This document shows positions 31,216 to 44,000 of a stretch of DNA of 64,000 nucleotides, in pieces. The stretch is taken from positions 124,001-188,000 of the forward strand of contig CALSFV010000001.1 in the NCBI GenBank assembly GCA_943737045.1, read 5' to 3'. Position 1 is the first letter of the stretch; each line of letters opens with the position of its first letter. Position numbers and translations under genes: made by a program. The notes below the pieces were generated by a model that was not told where the DNA came from, did not search any database, and saw only the letters and a program-made list of their open reading frames with translations. The DNA is from Parapristionchus giblindavisi. Taxonomy: Eukaryota > Nematoda > Chromadorea > Rhabditida > Diplogasteridae.

Positions 31216-34200
31216 ATGAAAAGTACCGTATCGCCGTGGCGGCGCCGTCGTCGCACCGGGAGTCACCCTGCCTTTGGATCGATATTGTTCATATTCTTAA
31301 CTACTTTAATTAATAATGTGAGTGATTTTTTTTTAATTCGTAAAATCATCCAAGAGATCGCATCTTCCTGACATATCTCTTCTTGTTCCTTCCCGAACAC
31401 CACTGTATCCGTTTTTTTCGTTTTCTCATACTCTCTCAATTTTCTCTACTCTCTCGTCTATCTTTGCTTCTCTGACTCTCTCCATCTACCATAGTCTCTC
31501 GCGCAAATTCCACCAAGAACTCCCACTATCCACTCGAATTATTCGTTTCTTTCTTCTTAGGCACCCCCTTTCTGTTTGTCCAAATCTCAAAGTGCCTCAG
31601 GCGAGAGAGGAGAGGGGGGGGGGTAGAGAGCCAAAATGATCATAACTGAGAGCTGTTAATGTGATGTACAGTATACATATAAAAACATGCAAATGTACTC
31701 TAGTAATATTATATAACATGCAATATAGAACTAGTTAAGGCCCCGCTGTTTCGGCCAGGGGTTCTAGACAGCGGAACCCTACTCAGTGGTGTTGGGTCAT
31801 AAATGAATAGAGCTACATACCAGAGCAAACCCTAGTGCCTCACTCCGATTCGATTCCGGATCTAGTGCGGTAGTGAGAAATGGGGATAGGGTTACAGTTA
31901 GATTCCAGATATCCCCCCTTTGATCCAATCGACACATTTTCTATTGAAATGATGAATGAATGGAAATTGAGCCAGGATGCTGGAGCACCGGTACCGGGTT
32001 TCCTGGCTGGTTTCGGATCGGAAATAAAAAAAATCGGAAAAACATTTGTCATTCATGATTTTGAGATCCTATGGGTTCGGATATCGAACCCGCGTGGTGC
32101 GCTTAGACGAATCAGAGAAAGTGTGGTCAGAGCGGAGAATTTTGAATTAGTATCACACTTGTCAATGACCTATGAACGCAGGAAGTTAAAAAAATGTGAC
32201 TTCAGCATGATATATGTTGTGGTGGTGTTGTAATTATTAAATTTCAGGTCACTTCATCATCGATTATTCTCGACTGGGCATTGGAATCGCCTGATAACCC
32301 TGTGAAAGGAATTATCCTCCAGTACTCACCTCCCATTGGAAGGCCGCCCAGTGGTACCATGCTAGATAGGTAAGCGTCACTAGAGCGGTCATGGTGTGAA
32401 AAAGGAAAAAAAAACACTAGAGCGAAGAAGATAGAGTGCGTAAAAATGAAAGAGCACGGCACAGTATTCTGGTTCAAGCCATTTTGTTTCCATAGCCAGA
32501 CAAGCGAAAGACGATTGCATTTGAGAGAGTTTCTATGTTGAGCGGTCGTTTTGGCTTTCACAGTCTATATAACATTGTGACGGATGGTTGACGTGCATCA
32601 CGGTATGTATATCATTTTTTTGGTATCTTGCCAAGTTGTCAATGACCGCATTTCATGTGTTGGAAAACGCCACAATGCGAAGTAGTTCTTGGGACAGACC
32701 TTTTTAGTTGTTGACGTAATTAACTTTGCTGCCACCGTCATAGAATCGTATTTATGCGCACTCCACTGCATATCAATTTATCTAAAACCATGTTTCTATC
32801 TTTTTCAACGCATAAAGTATATAATTATCATTATTATAAGCCGAAACATATAAAATTTGTTCAGGCACATCTCCTCTGTTATCATCAATGATACCCTCGC
32901 TGCTACTGAATACACCATCTACATCACGGCGGTGCTCGAAGATGGCACTGCACATAATATCTCGACGAAACGGTTGTCCAGTAGTATGTTATTTTCCCCC
33001 CACTTTTTACAATCCCTACACTATTTGCCTATTAACTACTGTGCTGTACATAGACTGTATCAGTCATTAATATTCTGAAACTCTATACTTTCTTCCAGCC
33101 ACATGTCGTCGAAGACAATGGCAATAATAATCGTAGTATTAATCAGCATTAATCAATATACTCATTGATATTATTAGAATGTTAATCAATATATTCAACA
33201 ACGAAAAACGCGTAACTTGTCGTGCTTGCCGTGTCTGCGCCGCTCGCGCGCCATACCGTAACCATAATAGCTTCTGGCCAGGTCCCGCACCGCCGGTCTT
33301 CGAATCCGCTGAGACTACCGTAACCGAGGCTACCATATCCTTCTTTCCGCCCGCCCATGACTCGGGCGATGTCAGCTATGCTATTGGTAACCCATTAATG
33401 ATTATTGATTTATTGATTTATCAAAGATAAGTTTCGATGTTACCTTTGTTAGAGTGAATGGTGGAGAATTTTATCAAAGCTCGCTCTTCAAAGGCTCCGC
33501 TCTGATAATGCTCTCTCGCTTTCTCTGTCTGCGAGAGAGCGTTGCCAGAGCAGAGAGGCTCAAATTTGCTCGAGAGGCCATTATTAAAGCATAAGATTCT
33601 CTGCTAATTTTCGTGCCGAAGCTTTGGTTGTAGAATACCATCCACTAACGCGGCCAGAGTACACGAACTTCATCGAAACGCGCGCGCCACTGTTCAAAGT
33701 GCGCGGCCTGGATCCGTCGACTACTTACCGGATGCGGATCCACAGCGTCTACATGGGCATCAGGAGTGACGAAGGGATAGACACGACGTTCACAACGAAA
33801 GGTTGAGGCTTATTATTTGACCGGGTGCTGTACTTTTTGAGTTATATAGAATATATATCCATATTATCACTACTTTGTTATGGAATTTGTTTTGGAACAG
33901 TTACTTCTTGGAACAGTAATTGTTTGGAACAGAAAATTTTGGAACTTTCACTTTGAAAAGGGTGAAATCTTCTTTAGTATAAGTGAAAATAAATTTGCAA
34001 AACGTTAAAGTTACAAAACGGAAAGTACTACTATTGTGTAGAATTTCGAGCGATTTACGACTAAATTGACACTAGCTAATTTGAAACACTACAATCTGGC
34101 CACACTCTCTCGCTATCTTTGTCTGTGAGAGCGTATTGCCAATGCGGAGTGTGAAATGAGCTCGGGGTTTGGTTTGCATTGGCATCAGCTTCTATAGTCA

Positions 34201-34285
34201 TTTCAATTATGTTTCAAGCGCATTTATTAGATTCGGTCGCAGCATTCTGCATTGCTTTTTTTAAACAATTTTTTTCGCAATAATG

Positions 34286-34321
<36 letters not shown>

Positions 34322-34766
34322 TTTATGCGTTTAGCGGTGCTGTCACAGCTTGATTGCATACAATTCGTAAACAACTGATAGCAATTAATGAATTATTTTA
34401 TCTCCGCCCGAGGCGCAACGAGACTTGTGATAGCTTATCTCGCGGTTAATCTCAACACCTCACAATCAGCGCATTTGTTCCCGCTTTCTAATTCCATACC
34501 GTACCATGCTATCTATCCAGGATTGCCATCTCTGCGCTCTCACTCTCTCTGGCTCGCTCTCTATCTCTCTCGCTCTCTGTTTCTGTCTCTCTCACACTCT
34601 AACGTGTCCTCTTATCTGCTTCCGGTTTTATGTTCTCGTAACTTCTCACTAGTCCATTTTTGATCCGTTCTTTGTGAGAGATGGATCAGGGATGTTACGA
34701 GGCTCTTAACGCTCGTTTATTTGTTCTCGATTACTCTATTTCTCTTCAATCTCCTTGTTTCTCACA

Positions 34767-34806
<40 letters not shown>

Positions 34807-37359
34807 ATTCACACTCTCTCATCCTACGAGAAAACGTGTCATCCCTGGAGATGGCGATTACACGGAAATAGTCAAGTTCCCTCCGGAAATAAAATTCAAA
34901 TTAATGATGTGCAGGTGATCCGTCGACTTCGGGAGACTTCACCGTGAGAACGTTGCCACCCAACTTTGGATCTCTGCTGTCGCAGGTAGTTGTAAAAAGG
35001 CACAGTGACAGTAACTAAAACAATACATTTTTATACAGAAAAGATTTGATTAAATGTGTTCTATAAAGAATATTTTTTCTGAAATGAAATATTATAAATA
35101 TAAATCATCAATTTATTTAAAAAAATATTTACTATATAAGCAATATTGGCAATATAGGAAACGGTCACTGGCGGATCGGATGATATTGCTGCGAAGGAGC
35201 CTATTTCATCTCGAGAAATCACTATAAAAGCATCGGTCGAGAGCGATAATAGGTTAGTAATTCTGTTTTGGCCTTGAAAGATTACTGGCCTAGCAGTGAT
35301 TACCCGCAGGACTTCGTGTGCCTTGAATAACGGGTTGTACCTTTACCTTTACCTTTATTCTTTTTTCGACTTTCCTTCTCGCAATGTTTGCATAGTGCAA
35401 ATAGGGTTTTTTTCGAAACTGGTATATGATTTTTACTAATTTTTCACGTACAAAAATATACTCTATGTGATATGTAGTATTAAGCATATGATACGACAGT
35501 TTGGTGAGGAATTAGGAAGCGTGGACAAATGATATAAATATTTGGATAGACGTTGAGTAGTGGAGATAATACGAAATAATCTATTATCAGTTATGTAAAG
35601 AAGGTAAATGATGAAATTCATGGTCTTTTTCATTTCGAAAATTATTGAATTGTATTTTCATTGTATTTGCAGAAAAGACGTCGGATCAGAAGAAGTTGCT
35701 GTTATTCCTGTTAGAAGCTCAACCGCTATCAGCATTGTTGATGAGGAAGAGGAAAAGGTATTGGTAATGTGCTTATGAACATTTATATTTGATGGAATAT
35801 TATATTTGATATTTATATTTGATAAATAAATAAATAAATTGTTAAATTAATTTTATAATTTTGTTTCTTGTGTTGACCATCCATCAAACACTCTAAATTG
35901 TTTCTTTCTAAAGTTATCACTAGAGTGAAACACCGAAACAGCATGACAGTCTGTAAAATCTGCAAGATCCAAACCGACATCTCTTATGCGACGAAAATCA
36001 ATCTCCCCTCTTTCCCTTTGCCAGTAATATGTTTATGAATGTATTTTTGATGAAAAAAAAACAAATAAAAACAAATTTTTAAAGATAAAATAAAACCTCC
36101 TCAAAGAAAGAAATAAGTTGTGTTCTTTTGACTTCAAGTGCCTTTTTATTGAATTAGCCTTCGGTCTTGTCTAGCGTAGAACCGAGACAAATGTTTGTGT
36201 TAACTGATAAATCAGGAGCTGGAGTATATTTCAGCCGACAACCTCCACTGCCACTCGCGCCACTTTCAAGATATCCTCGCTGATCGACAAGGCCACTGTG
36301 GTGCCGCTGTCAAATCGACCAACTCTCACCACGACAGTTTCGACCACGACTACGGTAGCTCCAGTGGTTACGGTAGTTCCGGAGACTACAGTAGCACCGG
36401 GAGATGAGATCGACACGGATGAGGAGATGGTGACCACGGTGACAAGTACGGAGAGGGCCACTACGACTACAACGACGATTCAAAGGAATGTCGAGGTTGA
36501 ATGTTTGATAAATATTCCCTTTCAATTCTTTCTCAAGTGAATGTGTGATCGGACTAATGGCTAACCCCAGAGCTAATTTTGCTCTCCGCTGTTGCAATTT
36601 TATTTCGTGGGCAGAGAAAAGAGCGAGATAGCATTGTCAGACCATGAAATAGCTCGGGTCGTACCTTTAAAGACTGTTCGAATGATAGAGATTCATCGCA
36701 CAAATCGAAAGACATATCTCATATTGATTCCCGTTATGTTTATAGCTCACTATGTGCATTGAAAGCACAACTTTCAAGGCATGTTGAGTGTGCCCATACG
36801 ATTTGCATACTTGCTCTCTCATTTTCTCATTATCCCTTTTACGCCAATTACCATATAACATTAACAATAGCCAACATGCTTATCGTGGCGGGAGTCCGTC
36901 ATGCCAACTCAAGGGTCTCCTTCTTTAAGTCTTCTTTTACATGCGGGGCTTCAATTCCTGATGTGGTTTCTGAAATTGAATAACCGTGTATAATTCCAGA
37001 GAGTCGTTCCTATGAGTCGTCCTCGACTGATTTCTGAAAAAGATTTTCCCGAGCCCACTCAGATCTTCCTATCGATGACTGAGGACAAAATGTTGCGGTT
37101 TGTACTTTTTTCTCTCATTTCATGTCTTCTTGCAAAAGACCTTGGGCAAAAAGCTTCTCTATTAAAAAAATGGTTGTCCAAAAAACAGAATAGTTAATCA
37201 TTATCAATTTTTTGTTGATGTAATTTGTCTCGTTTCATGCACATACACATAAAATTTAATAGTCTATTTTCTCGTTATTTTTTTCGTTTAGTTTCGTTCT
37301 TTCATGATTATTTTTTATCTAAATGCAATTTATTATTGAAAGATCGTTAATCTATTTAC

Positions 37360-37412
<53 letters not shown>

Positions 37413-39886
37413 TAAGAAATATAATCTTCAATTTCAGTCTCGACTGGGACATTCCATCTGGCACCGTGTGTGATTCGTTCCTGGCCAACTATACGATACT
37501 TACACTGGATGCTCCTCAGACGCTGACTGCGACTTCGAATGAGCAATGGCTGCAGATCAAGATGTACAGTGATCATACCATTGAGGTAGGATCAATCAAT
37601 TTTTGAAATCAGGCAGTAAATCCTCAGATGAGGATGGGTATATACGGGAATGGCTACAACCAACAATATTCAGAAATATGTATTTTTTTCGTGTTATTTG
37701 TTCGTTTCCCTGTAACCTTCTGGAAAAAAACAACGAAGTGTACAAAGAGACTGAGTTCAGGACCGCATTTGCTCATAGTTATTACTTCTATTGAATAATT
37801 ATATACGTTTACAGCTATAAAAAATACCCCCCTGTCATCTTTCCCAAGTCCTTTCTAATATTATTATTCTTATTTTTTTCTTACCGTTTCTGTATTTGCT
37901 GTCGCACCTGTAACGGGTGTATCAAATAAATAAATCAATCAATGAATTTGTTGAGCCTATCTGTTTCCAATCTGCTTATCTAGCCTACATATCTATCTAT
38001 CTGCCTATCCTATCAAGCCTATCTGTTTCAGTTCAAAGTGTTCTGCCTGATCGCTGGAGCCGCGTCGAAGACATGGTGGGCGAGGCGAACTGCCGACTTA
38101 AGTAGTAAGCAATATTTTTTTCAACAATGGTCAGAAGATCAGAGATCAAAGATCAAAGATCAAGTGTGCCGTGGATCAACGTAGCTGTAGCGAAATGCGA
38201 TGATTCCACTGATCCATGTTTCTTGCAATGTTCACACACCTTTTATACCTTTTATCTACCTTTTATCAACTATTAATATACGAATGATACCTTTGATGGA
38301 AAATAGTCGTGAGAAGATACGTCCTTTCAATATAATTATGATCTCTTTTTTTATTTAAAAAAAAAGCGCACTTTCAGGACCTCGTGCGATCGAGGGTCTT
38401 CGCGTGGTCAATTCCACGACGGATGAGTTCTACGTCTCCGTCATCACCCTGGATATCGATTGGCCGCCCCTCCATGACTTCGCCCTCTACAAGCTCCTGG
38501 TCACTTACCAAGATGAGAAGGTATTGATTGTATAAAATACACTTGTTTATTTGGTACGAGAGTAGCCCACCACTGCCACAATGAATTTCTATGTTTAGAG
38601 AGAGAGCACCGGTGAGAGAGTAGGTAGATCAGAGAGAGCGAGGAAGGAAAGGAGGATAGAGTGGGGAGTTAATCGATAGTTCTTCCTCTGTTTAGCAGCA
38701 GTAGCAATGCAATTATGCAAGTACACTTTATACGGACAATAGGTTCCGATTACTCAACGGCAAAAGCTATCTCGTCATTATTACATTTGCGTGATGGAGT
38801 CTTAAAGGGAGCGTTACCTCACTCAATGGTCTCTTCATTGCGCACACTATTTCTCTGTTCTCTAACGACGAGAGAGCATTGCGCGTCGAAGAGACCATTG
38901 AGAGAGGTTACCCTCCCTTTAACTTTCCCACCACGTGTCACGTAAAACCATTAAAAAAATGTTATTTTGAAAAAAAATGTTGGTTTATTTTTTTGATTGC
39001 CATAAAACATTTGCAGAAGAAGCCAGTGAACAAGCGAGAGCTGGAAGTGATGAAGGAGGGACCGATAGTGATAGAGCAACTGGAAGCAACCCAATGGTAC
39101 GTAACAGTTTCATATATATTTTATCTACGCCTGAGAGCGCAACGAGAACAATCAGAAAATACGAGTGAAACATAATGATACATGATGATAATGACTCTCA
39201 TAAATACTATGGTGAATAAAAGGGGGTGGAAGAAATATATAGAAATCATATAGTTTCATTCTTTTAAAATCTTATTAGTCTCAAAATGTTTCGAATACCA
39301 ATTGCACATGTCATGTAGACTTCAGCGCAGAATTTCATGCGAGTTATTATGATATCTCTTCTTCGGGCCTACTTTATATGGCATAAATGGCTAGTGGCAT
39401 ATATCTATGATATATGCCACTACTAGCCATAGCTCCATCATTATTTGAGACTATGGCCCTGTTAGGACTTATTAATGGCTTTGTGGCCACTTAAACCTTG
39501 ATCATTCGCAGACAGTGAAAAATTGTCTCCTGGAATGAGATTTTTTTAAAAGCTTGGCAATTTCTGTAATGCCTAGTCCCATCTCAGGTATACCATATCC
39601 GTGAGGAATGTGTCTGTCGAAATAGATTTCGAGAGCACCGAAGCGAAGATCAAGGAACTCACTCGTAAGCGATTTATTGCACAAATTCCCTTTGAAATAG
39701 GATAGATTGTCTATCTGGAATTCTTTAGATGCAAATTTAGTAACCGTTGCCAATTCTTCTATATTTTGTAATACTCTAAAAACTGTGATTAAGTAATTTG
39801 CAGTTTGTCTCTTCTTTATTGTTCTCAATCAGTACATATACCATTATATATCTTCTCGTTTTTGATCCGTATAGAGAAGATAAATA

Positions 39887-39925
<39 letters not shown>

Positions 39926-40965
39926 CTGGACAACCATAGACAGCGGTTCACTTACTCTAACAAGGAATCTCTTTCAGCTTAAGGTGGCGAATAGTGACGA
40001 TTTATAGCTCATTTGAAAGCCATTTCTCTGTAGAATAAGAATATATGTTTAAAAAATCCGAAAAATCGTCTCAAATCTATAAATCGTCACTTTTCGCCAC
40101 CTTAAGCTGAAAGAGACTCCTTGTAAGTTGGGTTTTGATCTTGATCTTTATGGCAATGCCCACCCCCAGGAGAGCTGTTGTTGTCTAGATCAGGTGCCGA
40201 AACACCGATCACGGTTCTCTAGCATACATTGCCATACACTCGCAATGCTAGGCTTGACCCACTATATAAGGCCCATTTTAGGCCACTTGATAAAAAAAGG
40301 AAGCTAAAAATGACGAATTGTAAGCGAAACTAACGAATTTTGTGCATTAACCCACCCTATTTCGAAAATTGACCCACTATATAAAAATAAACGGCGAGGG
40401 TACCGAAAATGCATGTTCTCTAGGCTTTTATCACTATTAGACTCTATCTAAATAACAGTTCAGCCAATTTGTTCCTTGATCTCCGACAATTACAGCGCCC
40501 ATCATCTCCTCTCAACTGTACCCGGGACAGATCTCGTCGACCTCGATCAACATGAACTTTGACGAGTCAGACCCTGAGCAAGTATGTTTCAAACCATATA
40601 TATTTAGAAATTTGTGAATTTGACGTCGATATATTTCACTTATTGAGTTGTAACATTAAATATGCAGTCGAGTAATAGATTTGTCTTTTTATTGCTAATG
40701 ATTGCGGGCCCGCAGTGCGGTGAAAAATCATTGCGGGCCCGCAATAGCATTGCGGGCCCGCAACGAGAGAACGAAGGAAAGTGAAGAGAACATAGAAGAA
40801 CGACCGATCACAAAAAGTAGAGGGTAGGAATAAAGTAGTCGTTGCGGGCCCGCAATGCTATTGCGGGCCCGCAATCACTTCCCCTCCTCTCCTTTCGAGG
40901 TTGCGGGCCCGCAATGATTTCACAGAGCATTGCGGGCCCGCAATGCGTGTGCGTTATTGCCAACC

Positions 40966-41000
<35 letters not shown>

Positions 41001-44000
41001 CAATTGTTCGGTTATTGTTAGCCCACCCTGCAGTATCCCCGACTTTCATTTATTTTTTCTATTCTATTCACCTTACTTCTCAACTGAGATTTTGCATTAC
41101 TGTGTTGTTATTGAATACTTTTTAGGTTATTTCGGGGGGGGGGGGGGGGTTCTGGAGCTTAATCTATAATAATCTGCAACTGCGCAATTTGAAAGCTGTG
41201 AAAGGTGAATAGCGGAATGTAACGCATATGGCTAAAAATTGAGTTTGAGGAGAATGATAGATTCCTTTCAAAGGCATCACGAGCCAATTTGAAGCTTTCC
41301 GCTCTGGCCATACTCTCTCGCTTTCTCTCTGCGAGCGATCAATGGGGGGGGGGGTAATACATTTCGAACAGTGGCAGGTAGTTGTGAGTAGAATCGAGCC
41401 GTTCTCAATTAATTAATTTATTTATTTATTTATTTATCTACGCCCGAGGCGCAACGAGACATGAGAAAATTCAAAGGGATAAAGAACATGATATAATATA
41501 ATATTGACTCTCCAGACTGGGGGAGGGGATTTACAAAGGACGTAATTCGTGAATGATGGGGTGATGGGAAAGCCGGTTTTTGAAGATACTGGGATTTGTT
41601 GATGAAGTGATGAGTGGAGGTAATTGGGAGTACCATCGGAGTGGAAATTGGAAGGAGTGGAAATGTGATGTGCTCGTCATAAACTTAAAGAGATCGTCAC
41701 CTCTCTCAATGGCCTCTTCATTGCGCACACTATTTCTCTGTTCTCTAACAACGAGAGAGCATTGCGCGTCGAAGAGACCATTGAGAAAGAGGTTACGCTT
41801 CCTTTAATGTTGACTCCGAACGATGACACTCGATCGCGTACGGGCTTGTATACATAGAAAGATGATTCAATAATTGTGAGACCATGCATAATCGCGTATG
41901 TCATACAAAGATCAGCTATGAGTCTCCTCTCGGGCGCGCAGGCCGATAAATTTCATGTGATCAGTGTAGGAAGGAATGGGGATAAGAAGGAGTTTTCAGC
42001 ATGTCATTAAATTGTTCCATTACAGGGCCGCTTCGATGCGTACGAGCTCGTCTTCTCCGGCAACGCCAAAAACATCACCAAACGACTCGATCTCAATGCC
42101 GCGTTAGTAATTTTCTACTTAAAGGCAAAATTCTGTGAAACTCTCTGCTGTGGCATTGATCTTCTCTCTGGCATTCGCTTTCTTTGTCTACGAGGCGGCG
42201 GTTGCCAGTGTGGAGAGTTTCAAACTATCTCTGGATAAAAAGCATTGATTCAAGTCCCTTACACTTCATCCGCTGATTGAATCATTGCGATCTCTCACGA
42301 AGATTGTGCAATCTAGACAGAGTACCTCTCGCGACCAAATCTTTTTACAATCCCACAGATTTGTCGTGGATTATCCCCACGTTCATCAAATATAGTGTCA
42401 GAATTGGATTCATCGGCACCTACTCTGATTTCGAATATAATCGCTCTATCAAAGAAGAAAGATCGAAGATCGAATATTTAAAAATTCCAATTTGCTAAAA
42501 AATTATTTAGGTAGTTTATTAATGATATAAGCCTAGAGAAATGTGACCAACGAACAAAGATAAAAGATCAAAGATCAAATTTTACAGGCGGTCGTTCACG
42601 TTCACCAAGCTCATCCCGGGCAAGACCTACAATTTCGAGCTGTTCACGGTGTACAAGAATAAGAGGAGTCGCCCCGTGTTGGCCAATGTTACTACTTGTG
42701 AGTGATTATAGTTCAAAGATCGAAGATCAAACTATAAAGTACAAACTACAAATTGCAGACCCACTCAAGGTGAACAAGCTCTTCCCTGTGGTCGGTCGGG
42801 ACTATGCGTTGCTGTTCTGGGACATTGAGAACTTCGCAGATAACGACTGCAGATTCCGCCTGGCGTAAGTGATACCAAACTACAAATATGCAGAGTTCAT
42901 ACTACAAAAAAACCGAGTTCAAACTACAATATCAATGTAAACACAAACTACAATTCCAGATACACTGGAACGTCGAACTCCGGACATCAATCGAGTTCCA
43001 CAGTCGTACTCAAGAACAAGAATAACTATAAGTAATTAATCAATGCGTTGCTCTAATCAATCAATAATTGCATCTAGTCAGTCGATAATCATAGGTTCTC
43101 CAATCTTCCCGGCGACACCTACTACACGTTCACAATTACGGTAATAATGGGCCTCGGGCAATCCGAGGCTGAGAGCGAATCGGAAATGGTGACCGTATCG
43201 ATCGGACAGCCGCGTGAGTTACCGTAATCTTGTTTTCGTGGTGGGACCATTGATTATCATTGATTTGTGTTTAGCGCGAAGCAGTCCGCTTGTGGAACGC
43301 CATGGCACGAGGGAATTATCGGTTAAGGTAGGATGAATGGAATCGTTATTTTAGAACAGTTAATAGGTTAAAATGTAATGATGAAACTTATTTGAATTAT
43401 CGAGTTTTGGAATCTGCTAAATAATAAATAATAATCAATAAATAATTTGCATAGAAGAACTAAATAAATGAGTAATTATGTCTGGTCATCAGTTCGAGAA
43501 CGATCCGCAAGTGTTCTCCGAGCAGAACGGTGAGGTCGACAACTTCGCAGTTATCGTCACGGAGAAGAAAGATGTAAGGAGATCCGTATTTTAATAAAAC
43601 CACACTGTCTATATTAACCCTTCAAAGAGCTTTTGAAGAAATTCGCTCGAAGTACGGAATTTTAGAAATGATTCTTGTCATTTATAGCTGGGCGGTGACG
43701 ACTACGATCTACGCTCGTGGTTCGAGATCAAAGAGGATGACGTTTGGAGCGCATATCGGTGACTAGAATAATATTGTTTATGACTGTTGATCTGCGGCGC
43801 AGAGACACACCAGAGTCCTCGACCAAGCGAACTCATGACCGATAACCTAGATGACCCAACTCTTCGTTTAACCTATGGCATAACCAAGTACAATACTAAC
43901 AAGCGAACTCTTGAAAATTATAAATGAATTTAAAGGGGATGACACTTTTCCCAACGGTCTCTTCAATGCTCTACGCTCTCTCGTTGTTAGAGAACAGAGA

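Noticed and set aside
32050..32125. Possible tRNA relic with GGTTCGATATCC on the minus strand
   Set aside because: Only the B-box-like word is present; no D arm or acceptor stem could be formed.
31880..32233. 117-aa ORF inside gene H intron 1
   Set aside because: Exons 1 and 2 join in phase without it, and it contains no FN3 pattern and no convincing acceptor or donor.
36310..36597. Minus-strand ORF over gene H exon 9
   Set aside because: Shadow of the Thr-rich coding exon on the opposite strand.
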